DNA of 27,886 nt from Oscillibacter sp. (GCA_022796315.1 JAAWIL010000006.1:1-27886), one strand, 5' to 3'. Counted from the first letter of the stretch, positions 7,609-16,849 are shown. Numbers and translations: made by a program. Notes: generated by a model not told the origin, from the letters alone.

Positions 7609-8478
7609 TCAGACGCCCCGCCAGGCCTCCGGCCGGAGGGTGCTCATGTCCTGCTTGGCCCGCTGGATCTCCGCCAGCATGGCCTCCTTGTCCTGGTTCA
7701 GGGTGCCCCGCAGCAGCAGGTAGTTGGAGGCGTGGTTCATCCGGAAGATGCTGCCGGGGCTGTCCAGGTGCTCCACCAGCAGCTTCGTCTCCTCCAGGAC
7801 CTGGGCCTGGGTCAGGAGGTGGAATTCCCCGTTGTGGACCCAGTCATAGAGGGGGGTTTCCTCCTCCACCACCAGAGTCAGCATTCCGATATACTCCGGG
7901 TTCATGGCGTTCAGGGCCCTGGCCGTCTCCACGGCGTGCCGCTCCAGCAGCTCCGGGCCGCCCAGGCCCGTGATGGCCGTCACCGACAGCTTCAGCCCGC
8001 ACCGCCGGATCTTCTGGCCCATTTCGATGATCTCCGCCGCCGGGTGGCCCTTGCGCATGAGGGTCAGCACCTCGTCGCTGCCGGACTCCAGGCCCATATA
8101 GACCATGGTCAGGCCCTTCTCCCGCAGGGTATTCAGCTCCTCCTCGCTCCGGATGCGGATGCTGGAGGGGGAGCCGTAGCAGGTGATCTGCTGGCACTCG
8201 GGGAATAGCTCCCGAACGGTATCCAGAATCGTGTACAGCTCCGACGCCTTGCGTACCAGGGCGTCGCCGTCGGCCAGAAAGACCTTCTCCACCCGGCGGT
8301 AGGCCTGGCGGGCCATCTGGAAGTCCTCCAGAATCTCCGCCATGGGCCGCAGGGCGAAGCGTTTGTCCTTGTACATGTCGCAGAAGGCGCAGGTGTTGTG
8401 GCTGCACCCGTAAGTCACCTGCACGATCAGGCTGTAGGCCTCAGAGGGGGGCCGGAAAACTCTGCCATAGTATCTCAT
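7609..8478 (-). CDS. Radical SAM protein of unknown substrate
   Basis: The 289-residue product is a radical S-adenosylmethionine protein. A CX4CX2C cluster motif sits at Cys25, Cys30 and Cys33 within VTYGCSHNTCAFCDMYK, followed by a TIM-barrel-like body with YMGLESGSDEVL and ITGLGG segments as in the Elp3/MiaB-type core. No B12, TRAM or second iron-sulfur domain is visible, so the substrate cannot be assigned. Its ATG overlaps the stop of the upstream aminotransferase gene (ATGA), so the two are translationally coupled and may act together. The product is full length for single-domain members. Confidence 0.85.
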   Translation of the reverse strand: MRYYGRVFRPPSEAYSLIVQVTYGCSHNTCAFCDMYKDKRFALRPMAEILEDFQMARQAYRRVEKVFLADGDALVRKASELYTILDTVRELFPECQQITCYGSPSSIRIRSEEELNTLREKGLTMVYMGLESGSDEVLTLMRKGHPAAEIIEMGQKIRRCGLKLSVTAITGLGGPELLERHAVETARALNAMNPEYIGMLTLVVEEETPLYDWVHNGEFHLLTQAQVLEETKLLVEHLDSPGSIFRMNHASNYLLLRGTLNQDKEAMLAEIQRAKQDMSTLRPEAWRGV

Positions 8479-9749
8479 ACGCCCAACTCCTCCAATGCCG
8501 AGAGTTTCAGGCAGACACAGAGGATCTCAATGGCCTGCTTCAGCTCCTCCACCGGCGGCAGAGACGGCGCGATGCGGATGTTGCTGTCCTGGGGGTCCCT
8601 GCCATAGGGAAAGGTGGCCCCGGCGCCGGTCATGGTGACGCCGGCCTCCCTGCACAGGGCCAAGGTCCGCTTGGCAGTGCCGGGCATGGCGTTCAGAGAC
8701 ACGAAATATCCGCCCTTGGGCCGCTGCCAGGAGGCGATCTCCAGGGGGGCGATCTCCCGGTCCAGAGCGTCCAGCACGGCGCGGAACTTGGGGCCCAGAA
8801 TGGCGGCATGCCGTTTCATCAGCGCCAGGGTGTGGGCCTTGTCCCGGAGGTACAGCACGTGGCGCTGCTGGTTCACCTTGTCAAAGCTGATGATCTGCAC
8901 GGACAGCAGCTTCTCCATGTGCCTCAGGTTCGCCTCGGAGCAGGCGAAGCAGGAGATCCCGGCGCCGGGCAGAGTGACCTTGGAGGTGGAGGCGAACTCA
9001 AAGACGAGGTCCGGATTTCCCGCCGCCTCGCACAGGGACAGGATGTCCGGGAACTCCACGTACTCCCCCTCGAACTCGTGGATGCAGTAGGCGTTGTCCC
9101 ACATGATGACGAAGTCCGGCGCGGCGGGTTTCAGGGCCGCCATGCGGCGGACGGTCTCGTCGGAGTAGATGATGCCGTCGGGGTTGGAGTACTTGGGCAC
9201 GCACCAGATACCCTTGACCGCCGGGTCCTGTACGGCCTGTTCCACGGCGTCCATGTCGGGGCCGCTCTCCGTCATGGGGATGGTGATCATCTCAAAGCCG
9301 AAGCTCTCGGTGATCTGAAAATGCCGGTCATAGCCGGGGGCGGGGCAGAGCCACTTGATGGTCTCCTCCCTGCACCAGGGCCGGGGGCTGTGAAGCAGGC
9401 CGTGGGTATAGCCCTTGGCGATGGTGTCGTACATCAGCTGCAGGCTGGCGCTGCCGCCCACGAAGACCTGCTGGGGCTTGCAGCCCAGAATTTCTGCAAA
9501 GAGGCGCTTGGCGGCGGGAAGGCCGCTCATCTCGCCGTAGTTCCGCACGTCGATGCCGTCGGAGAGGTAGTCCTCCGGCCGGAGCATCTGCTGGAAGATG
9601 CCGCTGGACAGGTCCAGCTGGTCCTTGCCGGGCTTTCCCCGGGCCATGTTCAGCTGGAGGTCCTGGTCCTTCAGGGATTGGTATTCCCGCTGAACCTTGG
9701 CATATTCCTCCGCCCGCTCCTGGGGCGTCAGCTTGGGATAGGCAGTCAT
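8475..9749 (-). CDS. PLP-dependent aminotransferase, AspT-like fold type I
   Basis: This is a 424-residue fold type I aminotransferase, probably cytoplasmic. Features seen: NMARGKPG near the N-terminus, YGEMSGLP, GGSAS phosphate region, YSNPDG, the PLP ring contacts WDNAY (Asp218), and the Schiff-base lysine in STSKVTLPGAG (Lys257). The arrangement resembles the Corynebacterium AspT group of aspartate aminotransferases (Pfam PF12897), but the amino donor is not proven. ATG 9749 is preferred over an upstream in-frame codon because AAAGGA lies eight bases ahead and the upstream codons fall in the promoter. It is followed by the coupled radical SAM gene. Confidence 0.88.
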   Translation of the reverse strand: MTAYPKLTPQERAEEYAKVQREYQSLKDQDLQLNMARGKPGKDQLDLSSGIFQQMLRPEDYLSDGIDVRNYGEMSGLPAAKRLFAEILGCKPQQVFVGGSASLQLMYDTIAKGYTHGLLHSPRPWCREETIKWLCPAPGYDRHFQITESFGFEMITIPMTESGPDMDAVEQAVQDPAVKGIWCVPKYSNPDGIIYSDETVRRMAALKPAAPDFVIMWDNAYCIHEFEGEYVEFPDILSLCEAAGNPDLVFEFASTSKVTLPGAGISCFACSEANLRHMEKLLSVQIISFDKVNQQRHVLYLRDKAHTLALMKRHAAILGPKFRAVLDALDREIAPLEIASWQRPKGGYFVSLNAMPGTAKRTLALCREAGVTMTGAGATFPYGRDPQDSNIRIAPSLPPVEELKQAIEILCVCLKLSALEELGV

Positions 9750-9789
9750 AAAAAATATCCTTTCTTGTTCTGGTTGGTTTGATTCTCGT

Positions 9790-9818
9790 AGTATAGCCTG
9801 TTTTCCCGAAAGTTGCAA
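9790..9818 (-). promoter_or_regulatory. Promoter of the aminotransferase-radical SAM pair
   Basis: On the minus strand TTGCAA (plus 9813-9818), a 17-nt spacer and TATACT (plus 9790-9795) lie about 40 nt before the start codon. The -10 has five of six consensus bases and the -35 four. Confidence 0.7.
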
Positions 9819-9968
9819 GTCCTGAGACGGAAGAGGGGAAAAATCTTTTGACGCGTTCCGGTGAACCGGTTGTCTGACAAGGAGTCCTCCGGCGCGGGGG
9901 AGGGGAGACGCCGCCTGGTATGTAGGGTCCCCGGCGCCTTTGATCCGGCGGGAGCGCGCAGAACACCA
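9819..9968. other. Non-coding stretch with no clear feature
   Basis: The 306 nt between the aminotransferase start and the end of the cysteine-rich gene hold the aminotransferase promoter at one end and a hairpin at the other. In this middle part I see only short GC-rich repeats and no convincing gene or RNA. Confidence 0.4.
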
Positions 9969-9994
9969 CCCCGCCGCCGGAAGGACCGGCGGGG
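9969..9994 (-). terminator. Possible terminator of the cysteine-rich gene
   Basis: CCCCGCCG (9969-9976) pairs perfectly with CGGCGGGG (9987-9994), about 60 nt downstream of the cysteine-rich gene on the minus strand. The tail after it is T-poor (TGGTGTTCT), so it is only a candidate. Confidence 0.4.
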
Positions 9995-10055
9995 GATGGC
10001 GTTTTGGGTTCCATGTATTCGTGCGGGCTGCCGCGGCCGGCTGCGGGGGGAAACG

Positions 10056-10397
10056 TCAGCAACAGCAGCCGGAGCCGGCGCAGTTGTTGTCGGCGCAGGC
10101 GATGGTGGGCTCTCCGGTGGTCAGCGTCACGCCGTAGCGGACGGGTACGGAGACGCAGATCTGCTGGGTCATGGTCACGATGCAGCGGCTGCCGTCGGCC
10201 TCGGTGACGCAGTTGATGCAGGGGCTTCCCTGGCAGGCCACGGTGACGGTGCCCACGGAGGCGGTGGGAGTCAGCACCAGCGGCGCGGCGACGTCCACGC
10301 ACTGGGTGCCGGTTTTGCTGCATCCGCCGGAAGGACAGCTCTCCTCCGCCGGGCGGCTGAGGAGCGGCTCATGTTCATATGCTTCACTGATACGCAA
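10056..10397 (-). CDS. Small cysteine-rich protein, unknown function
   Basis: The 113-residue product has 13 cysteines, including SCPSGGC near the start, ACQGSPCINC in the middle and a GCCC end, and is otherwise rich in Val and Thr (about residues 40-100) in a pattern suggesting a beta-rich fold. There is no signal peptide or membrane segment. The only possible start is TTG 10397, behind a GAGGGA ribosome site and just after an in-frame stop. It is reminiscent of cysteine-rich spore-coat or metal-binding proteins, but I do not recognise the family. A CsoR-like palindrome lies about 60 nt upstream, which would fit a metal link. Confidence 0.6.
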   Translation of the reverse strand: MRISEAYEHEPLLSRPAEESCPSGGCSKTGTQCVDVAAPLVLTPTASVGTVTVACQGSPCINCVTEADGSRCIVTMTQQICVSVPVRYGVTLTTGEPTIACADNNCAGSGCCC

Positions 10398-10419
10398 AGC
10401 GATCCCTCATTTCCTGGGG

Positions 10420-10448
10420 AGCCGCCGCGCGCAGAAGGGGCGGCGGTT
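10420..10448 (-). other. GC-rich hairpin upstream of the cysteine-rich gene
   Basis: AGCCGCCGC (10420-10428) pairs with GCGGCGGTT (10440-10448), eight Watson-Crick pairs and one G-U pair when read in one orientation. It would lie in the leader of the cysteine-rich gene. No T run follows. Confidence 0.4.
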
Positions 10449-10457
10449 CCTGAAGTG

Positions 10458-10474
10458 GTACCCCTGTGGGGTAC
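10458..10474. promoter_or_regulatory. Perfect palindrome resembling a CsoR-type operator
   Basis: GTACCCCTGTGGGGTAC has two perfect 7-bp arms around a 3-nt centre. TACCC...GGGTA palindromes with C/G-rich arms are known operators of CsoR-family copper sensors in Gram-positive bacteria. It lies between the divergent cysteine-rich and MATE genes, nearer the former. No csoR gene is in the window, so the assignment rests on the shape of the site. Confidence 0.45.
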
Positions 10475-10550
10475 GCTCCATCCTATGCGCTGGAGGGATG
10501 GTTTGCGCCTGGGCCGCCGTCGTTCTCTGCTTTCACTTTGAGGCAGAATG

Positions 10551-10559
10551 TGATATACT
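10551..10559 (+). promoter_or_regulatory. Extended -10 promoter of the MATE gene
   Basis: TGATATACT gives a TGN extension joined to TATACT (10554-10559). No good -35 is present at the right distance, as expected for extended -10 promoters. The transcript would start near 10566, close before the coding region. Confidence 0.55.
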
Positions 10560-10597
10560 TTCTGTAAACCCTATAAAAGGAGATGCAAAGAGCGGGT

Positions 10598-11974
10598 ATG
10601 GACGAAAAACAGGAACATAAATTTCATGAGATGACAGAACAGCCGGTGAGCCTCCTCGTGTGCCGCCTGGCGCTGCCCTGCATCATCAGCATGCTGGTCA
10701 CGGCTTTCTACAACATGGCGGACACCTTTTTTGTGGGCCGTCTGGACAGCAACAGCGCCACTGGCGCCGTGGGTGTGGTCTTCTCCATGATGGCGGTCAT
10801 TCAGGCGGTGGGCTTCTTCTTTGGCCACGGCAGCGGCAACTTCATCTCCAGAGAGCTGGGACGGCACAATCTGGAGGACGCCTCCAACATGGCCGCCACC
10901 GGCTTCTTCTCCGCCCTGGGCGCGGGGCTGCTCATCTGTGTGCTGGGCCAGATCTTCCTGGAACCCCTGGCGTATCTGCTGGGCTCCACAGACACGATCC
11001 TGCCCTACGCCGCATCCTACCTGCGGATCATTCTGCTGGGAGCACCCTGGATGACCGCCTCCCTGACGCTGAACAACCAGCTGCGCTTCCAGGGCAGCGC
11101 GGCCTACGCCATGGTGGGCATTACCAGCGGCGCGGTGCTGAATATCGGGCTGGACCCCCTTCTGATCTTCGGGTGCGGCCTGGGCGTGGCGGGGGCGGCC
11201 TGGGCCACCATCATCAGCCAGCTGGTCAGCTTCCTGATTCTGCTGGCGGGCTGTGCGCGGGGCGGCAACCTGGAGATCCGCCTCTCCCGGGTCCAGCGGA
11301 GCTGGTTCTATTACCAGATGATGATCCGGGGCGGCCTGCCCTCTCTGGCCCGCCAGGGGCTGGCCAGCGTGGCCACCATCTGCCTGAACTGGGCCATCCG
11401 GCCCCACGGGGATGCCGCCATTGCCGCCATGGGCGTGGTCCAGCGGCTCATGATGTTCGGCGGCTCCGCCATGATCGGCTTCGGCCAGGGCTTCCAGCCG
11501 GTGTGCGGGTTCAACTATGGAGCCCTGCTCTACACCCGGGTCCGGGAGGGCTTCTGGTTCTGTGTGAAGACCTCCACGGCCTTTTTGCTGGCCGTCGGCA
11601 CGGCGGGCATCGTCTTTGCCCCCCAGCTGATCGCCCTGTTCCGAAATGACCCGGAGGTGATTGCCGTGGGCGCGGCGGCCCTGCGGTTCCAGTGCGCCAC
11701 CTTCTTCCTCTCCGGCTGGGTGGTCATGAGCAACATGATGCTCCAGACCATCGGCCGCACGGGACCGGCCACCTTCCTGGCGATGGCCCGGCAGGGGACC
11801 TTCTTCATCCCCCTGGTATGGCTCCTCTCCACGACCCTGGGTCTTCTGGGTGTCCAGATGAGCCAGGCCGCCGCCGATGTGCTGACGGTGCTCTGTGCCA
11901 TTCCCATCCAGCTGCGGGTGCTGCGCCAGCTGTCCGTGCCGGACGGCACGCCGTTGGACCGTCAGCCGCGCTGA
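10598..11974 (+). CDS. MATE-family multidrug/cation antiporter
   Basis: The product is about 458 residues and has the twelve hydrophobic segments of two MatE repeats. FYNMADTFFVGRL at the end of the first helix and the internal GFGQGFQPVCGFNYGA segment are typical. Such transporters expel drugs, dyes or metabolites in exchange for Na+ or H+. The start is not settled: the ribosome site AAAGGAG (10576-10582) directly touches ATG 10583 and lies 15 nt before ATG 10598. It stands alone between its own promoter and a strong terminator. The substrate cannot be predicted. Confidence 0.92.
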   Translation: MDEKQEHKFHEMTEQPVSLLVCRLALPCIISMLVTAFYNMADTFFVGRLDSNSATGAVGVVFSMMAVIQAVGFFFGHGSGNFISRELGRHNLEDASNMAATGFFSALGAGLLICVLGQIFLEPLAYLLGSTDTILPYAASYLRIILLGAPWMTASLTLNNQLRFQGSAAYAMVGITSGAVLNIGLDPLLIFGCGLGVAGAAWATIISQLVSFLILLAGCARGGNLEIRLSRVQRSWFYYQMMIRGGLPSLARQGLASVATICLNWAIRPHGDAAIAAMGVVQRLMMFGGSAMIGFGQGFQPVCGFNYGALLYTRVREGFWFCVKTSTAFLLAVGTAGIVFAPQLIALFRNDPEVIAVGAAALRFQCATFFLSGWVVMSNMMLQTIGRTGPATFLAMARQGTFFIPLVWLLSTTLGLLGVQMSQAAADVLTVLCAIPIQLRVLRQLSVPDGTPLDRQPR

Positions 11975-11988
11975 CGGAAACCGGAACA

Positions 11989-12025
11989 AAACCAGCCCCC
12001 GCCGCAATGCGGCGGGGGCTGGTTT
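11989..12025. terminator. Strong bidirectional terminator between MATE and yycI-like genes
   Basis: Two perfect 17-base arms (11989-12005 and 12009-12025) surround a 3-nt loop. The outer bases are AAA/TTT, giving a T run at the end of the stem on both strands. It is placed exactly between convergent genes, 14 nt past MATE and 5 nt past the yycI-like stop. Confidence 0.92.
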
Positions 12026-12030
12026 CCGCG

Positions 12031-12840
12031 TCAGTCGGCAGCGGCCACGCCGGTGACGCAGTTTACATAGTACTTGCTGGCGTCCGTCACAATGCACCAG
12101 GCCGGAGCCAGGGACAGCGCCGAGGCGGTGGAGCCCTGAAGCTCATAGCAGAGATACATATCCGTGACGGCGGAGACCACCGCGTAGCTCTCCCGGCGTA
12201 TCTGCTGGAAGGAGGTCAGGGCGGCGGCGGCGGACAGGGGCTCCCGCTCCTCCGAAACGGCGGCGCCCTCTCCCGGCAGCAGCGTGCCGCTGACGGTCAG
12301 CAGCTTGCCCTGGTCTAAGGTAAAGAGGACGGTGCTGTTGTAGACCGGGCGCTTTCCGTAGAGACAGACCGCCGTGCCGGTGCCGGAGCGCTGGCTGTCC
12401 AGGGAAAAGACCGGCTCCTCGCAGGAAAAGCGCTTGCAGAACTTCCGGCAGAGCTCTACGCCGTCCTGGGAGGGCAGGGAGCCCACGATGTCAAAGGCCC
12501 CGTTGGAGCGGAACTGTGCCACGCCGCTCTCCGAGGAGTAGAGGCAGGTGCCGTCCTCCAGACTGCTGCGGACCAGGCCGGGACCCAGGAAGAACTCCGC
12601 CGCCTCCCGCTCCCGCTCCGGGTTCCGGGACAGCGACAGGGAAGGGGGCGGAGTCTCCCGGGAGATGACGCCCTCCTCCAGAGTCATGCCGTCGGCGGCG
12701 AAGAGGGACACCAGCTGGGCCTCCGTCCGGTGGCGGCTGCGCACCGCCGCGGTCTGGCGCATGGCCAGAGAGCCCAGAAGAAAGCCGTTCAGCAGGACAA
12801 GGATCATGATGATGATGTTTTTCAAAAGACGCCGGTCCAA
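12031..12840 (-). CDS. yycI: YycI-like regulatory membrane protein
   Basis: This is the last gene of the walRK operon. The 269-residue product has one N-terminal membrane helix (about residues 7-27) and an extracytoplasmic body ending in YYVNCVTGV, the conserved tail of the YycI family. In Bacillus YycI and YycH contact WalK through their membrane helices and restrain it. I set the start at TTG 12840: GGGGTGA lies just before it, the membrane helix follows at once, and the open frame upstream runs through a strong intercistronic hairpin. Overall sequence is divergent, so the family call relies on position, topology and the C-terminal motif. Confidence 0.75.
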   Translation of the reverse strand: MDRRLLKNIIIMILVLLNGFLLGSLAMRQTAAVRSRHRTEAQLVSLFAADGMTLEEGVISRETPPPSLSLSRNPEREREAAEFFLGPGLVRSSLEDGTCLYSSESGVAQFRSNGAFDIVGSLPSQDGVELCRKFCKRFSCEEPVFSLDSQRSGTGTAVCLYGKRPVYNSTVLFTLDQGKLLTVSGTLLPGEGAAVSEEREPLSAAAALTSFQQIRRESYAVVSAVTDMYLCYELQGSTASALSLAPAWCIVTDASKYYVNCVTGVAAAD

Positions 12841-12871
12841 GTGTTCACCCCGCAGTGATGGTATTGTTGGC

Positions 12872-12912
12872 AGACCGCGCTCCCTCCGAGGGGGGCAGGG
12901 AAGGCGCGGTCT
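12872..12912 (-). other. Intercistronic hairpin between yycH-like and yycI-like genes
   Basis: AGACCGCGC (12872-12880) pairs with GCGCGGTCT (12904-12912), and TCCCT/AGGGA extends the stem inside after a small bulge. No T run follows on the minus strand. It may lower or protect expression of the last gene. It also argues that the DNA before 12840 is leader rather than coding. Confidence 0.5.
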
Positions 12913-12930
12913 TGACACAGAAGCGCCGGA

Positions 12931-14190
12931 TTACTCCGCCAGCCACTGGGCGGAGGAGGTGCCCGCGCCGCTGTCCGTATAACCGATAAACAGCTCCGCG
13001 CCCTCCTGCCGGGCGGCGATGGACAGGGACTGCCGCAGAGGCAGCAGAAGGGAGTCCGTGCCGGCGGAGGCGTACTGCCGGACGCAGATGGTCATTGAGG
13101 AGACGTTGCGGCCCGTAAGGCTCACCTGGGCCGCCCCCTGTCCGTCCGCCAGGTGGACGGGGACCCCGTTCACCTGATAGCCGTATTGCAGCGCCGTAGC
13201 GCCGCCCACCTGCCGGATGCTCTCCAGGTACAGGGAGGCCTCCCCGGCGGTGGAGGAGAGCAGGCCGTTGAGGAGGGCGCCCACCCCCGTGGCGGCCTCC
13301 AGCCGGGTGGGGATCTCCTCCCCGGCGGCAATGGACAGTACCGGGTCCCCGCCGCTTTTGTAGACGATGGTGCCGTCCGGGTGAATCCGCAGGGTGCGGC
13401 CGTTCTCCGTCACCACCTCCGCGCCGCTGGCGTCGGTGTAGCGGTTCTGGGTGTTGGGATTGAAGCCCAGGCTGGCCAGGAGACGGCTGGTGTCCGACAG
13501 GGGAATGGAGACCGAGAGCTCCGGCAGGGTGGGCAGCTCGTTCAGCAGCAGGGTGCAGGGAGCCAGCGTCTGGGCGGCGGGGTTGTCGGTCAGCTCAAAG
13601 GCGAAGGAGGCGTTGCCCAGCTCGTAGTGATTCACCGCCTCCTCCAGGATCTGTGAGGAGAGGGCGGTTTCACAGCGCAGATACCCGCCGCTCTCATCGG
13701 AGAAATAAAGCACCACCGTGTCCCGCTGCTGCGACAGGATCAGCCGCCGGGCGGAGAGGGTCTCCTCGCCCTCAGTCTGCACCAGGTGGGACAGCACCGA
13801 CAAGGGGAGCGGCGTGAGAAAGTCATAGTAGACCGAGGTCCCCTCCAGGGCCCGGAGGAAGGTTTGTCCGTCGCTGGCCACGCAGGTCCGGGCAGAACCC
13901 AGGGCCTGCTCCAGCAGTCCCCGCAGGGGCTCAAAGGCCTCGTCCGCAGTGGTGAGGGCCATCATGCCGCAGCGCCCGAAGGAGCCGTCGGTAACGGCCG
14001 CCCGAACCGGCGCGGTCAGGGTGAAATTGGTCTGACTGGGGGCGGGGGCTCCCTTGTTTCCCTCGGAGAAGAAGCCGGCCCCCAGGTTGTAGATCTGGGT
14101 TTGGGCGAACAGCAGCACCGCCGTGACGGACAGCACCGCGATGGTGAGATTCTGGATGAAATCCTGGCGTTTCCGGCCCCGCTCGTTCAT
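12931..14190 (-). CDS. yycH: YycH-like regulatory membrane protein
   Basis: The 419-residue product has a short basic cytoplasmic start (NERGRKRQ), one membrane helix at about 14-32 and a large extracytoplasmic domain, the YycH layout. In Bacillus YycH works with YycI to modulate WalK. Its ATG overlaps the walK stop (ATGA), so the two should be made together and sit in the same membrane. Sequence conservation with known YycH is low by eye, as is usual for this family, so the assignment depends on location and topology. Confidence 0.75.
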   Translation of the reverse strand: MNERGRKRQDFIQNLTIAVLSVTAVLLFAQTQIYNLGAGFFSEGNKGAPAPSQTNFTLTAPVRAAVTDGSFGRCGMMALTTADEAFEPLRGLLEQALGSARTCVASDGQTFLRALEGTSVYYDFLTPLPLSVLSHLVQTEGEETLSARRLILSQQRDTVVLYFSDESGGYLRCETALSSQILEEAVNHYELGNASFAFELTDNPAAQTLAPCTLLLNELPTLPELSVSIPLSDTSRLLASLGFNPNTQNRYTDASGAEVVTENGRTLRIHPDGTIVYKSGGDPVLSIAAGEEIPTRLEAATGVGALLNGLLSSTAGEASLYLESIRQVGGATALQYGYQVNGVPVHLADGQGAAQVSLTGRNVSSMTICVRQYASAGTDSLLLPLRQSLSIAARQEGAELFIGYTDSGAGTSSAQWLAE

Positions 14191-15995
14191 GGCCGCATCC
14201 CTCCGCTCTGTCCCCGCTGGGCGATGGGAAGCGTCAGGCGGATGGTGGTGCCGGGGCCCTGGCGGGGAACCAGGGCGATGACGCCGTCATGGCGCTGGAC
14301 GATCTCCCGGGCGATGGAGAGCCCCAGTCCGGTGCCGCCGGACTCTCGGGACCGGGCCTTGTCCACCCGGTAGAAGCGCTCGAAGATCCGCTCCCGGTCC
14401 TTCTCCGGGATGCCGATGCCGTCGTCCTGGACCTCCATCCAGACGGTCTCCTCTCCGGCGCCGGAGGTGATGCGGATGTGACCGCCGTCCGGGGTGTACT
14501 TGATGGCGTTGCCGATGATGTTCATCATCACCTGCTCCAGCCGGCTCCGGTCGCCCACGATCAGCGGCAGGCTCTCCGGCGGGTCGTAGGTCAGCTGGTG
14601 GCCCCGCTGCTTGGCGTTCAGGGCGTTGGCCCGGACCACGCTCTCAATGGCGTCGGCGAAGGGGAAGCGGGAGAGGGACAGCTCCGCATTGCCCGCGTCC
14701 AGGCGGCTGAGGGTCAGGAGGTCCTGCACGATGTGGGTCATCCGGTCGGCCTCGTTGATGATGATGTCCAGAAAGCCGTTGGCGGTCTCCTGGGGGATGG
14801 CGCCCTCCGCGTCCCGGAGGGTTTCGGCGTAGCTGCGGACGTTGGTCAGGGGGGTCCGCAGCTCGTGGGAGACATTGGCCACAAACTCCTTGCGGCGCTC
14901 CTCGTTGCGGTGCTGCTCCGTCACGTCGTGGAGCATGATGAGGACGCCGCCCTTTTCATGGTCGGAGAAGGGGGCCAGGTAAATGTCCAGGGTCCGCTCG
15001 CCCACCCGCAGCTCCTCCTCCACATAGTTGGGGCGGCGGAGAGCCAGGATGTTTTCAAAGGGGTGCATGTCCCCCAGAAGCTCCTCATAGGTGCAGTCCG
15101 GCTCCACGGTCCGCTGCAGCAGCTCGTTGGCCGCCGGGTTGCAGTGGATGAGATAGCCCTGGTGGTCAAAAGCCACCACGCCGTCGGTCATGTGGAGGAA
15201 CAGGGTGTCCAATTTGTTGCGCTCGTTTTCCACCGCCGCCAGGGTGGACTGGAGGACACCGGCCATCTCGTTGAAGGTGCCGGTGAGGATGCCGATCTCG
15301 TCGGTGGACTCCACGGGCAGGGCGCTGTCAAAGTCTCCGGCGGCCACCCGCTCCGCCCCGGCGGTGAGCTTTTCAATGGGGCCCACCATGGTCTTGGAGA
15401 GGAGGAAGCTCAGCAGAACGGCGATCAGCAGGCCGATCATGAGGGCCTGCATGATGATGGTGAAGAGCTGGGTGTTGAGACCGGACACGGTGTCCTTGTT
15501 GTCCAGGATATAGATGATAAAGGCGTTGTCCCCGCCCAGGATGGGAATGGCCGCGTCCATGTAGTCGGCGGTGATGTCGCTGTCGGCTCCCACGGTGGTT
15601 TCGTTTCCGGAGACTACGGCGTTCCGGGCGGTGAGCAGGTTGGCGCTCTGCTCCCTGGGAAGGGCCTCCTGGTCGGCGGACCCGGCCAGGTAGCTGCCGG
15701 TGACGCCGTCCAGAAGGAAGTAATTGCGGCTGCGGTAGTCAATGCCCAGGGTACCGGCATTGGTGTCCAGGATCTCCTTTACCAGCTCCACGGCGTTCTC
15801 CTCTGCGGCGGCGGTGCGGAGATCCGCCACAAAGTCCCGCCGCTCCTGACCGAAGACGCTGTTCATCTGCTGGTAGAAGGTGTCAATGTAGAAGCTGGAG
15901 ACGTTCATGGTCAAAAAGGCCCCCACCACCGCCATCAGGGAGGTGATGAGCAGCAGAAGGATCAGTGTCAGCTTCATATGGAGACTTTTAAACAT
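14187..15995 (-). CDS. walK: Cell-wall sensor histidine kinase WalK
   Basis: WalK is the membrane sensor of the WalRK system that controls peptidoglycan remodelling. The 602-residue protein has helix 1 (about 10-30), an extracytoplasmic sensor of some 145 residues, helix 2 (about 178-200), a HAMP linker, a PAS domain (about 260-360), the phosphorylated His377 in NVSHELRTPL, and an ATP-binding domain with IIGNAIKY (N box), DDGIGIP and GGTGLGLS. All catalytic motifs are intact. AGGAGG precedes ATG by seven bases. The 137-nt gap after walR is GC-rich with short palindromes and has no gene. Confidence 0.95.
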   Translation of the reverse strand: MFKSLHMKLTLILLLLITSLMAVVGAFLTMNVSSFYIDTFYQQMNSVFGQERRDFVADLRTAAAEENAVELVKEILDTNAGTLGIDYRSRNYFLLDGVTGSYLAGSADQEALPREQSANLLTARNAVVSGNETTVGADSDITADYMDAAIPILGGDNAFIIYILDNKDTVSGLNTQLFTIIMQALMIGLLIAVLLSFLLSKTMVGPIEKLTAGAERVAAGDFDSALPVESTDEIGILTGTFNEMAGVLQSTLAAVENERNKLDTLFLHMTDGVVAFDHQGYLIHCNPAANELLQRTVEPDCTYEELLGDMHPFENILALRRPNYVEEELRVGERTLDIYLAPFSDHEKGGVLIMLHDVTEQHRNEERRKEFVANVSHELRTPLTNVRSYAETLRDAEGAIPQETANGFLDIIINEADRMTHIVQDLLTLSRLDAGNAELSLSRFPFADAIESVVRANALNAKQRGHQLTYDPPESLPLIVGDRSRLEQVMMNIIGNAIKYTPDGGHIRITSGAGEETVWMEVQDDGIGIPEKDRERIFERFYRVDKARSRESGGTGLGLSIAREIVQRHDGVIALVPRQGPGTTIRLTLPIAQRGQSGGMRP

Positions 15996-16132
15996 CCGGA
16001 GGCCTCCTTGTTCCCGCAGTCCCTGGCGCGGGAGCGTTGTGATCCGTCCTGGGGTCCGGGGACCGTCTGTCCTCCTGAGGACGAACGTCCGATTCCCCGG
16101 CCGCCGGGCCGGGCCTAGACCGGTTTACGGGG

Positions 16133-16849
<717 letters not shown>

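Noticed and set aside
9861..10541. 226-codon open frame on the plus strand across the cysteine-rich gene
   Set aside because: No ribosome site, low-complexity translation, and it lies antisense to the better supported minus-strand gene.
10571..12097. 508-codon open frame opposite the MATE gene
   Set aside because: It is rich in Gln, Gly and His, has no family motif, and runs through the strong terminator at 11989-12025.
12913..12918. TTGACA on the plus strand inside the yycH-yycI gap
   Set aside because: No -10 at a proper distance and no plus-strand gene downstream.
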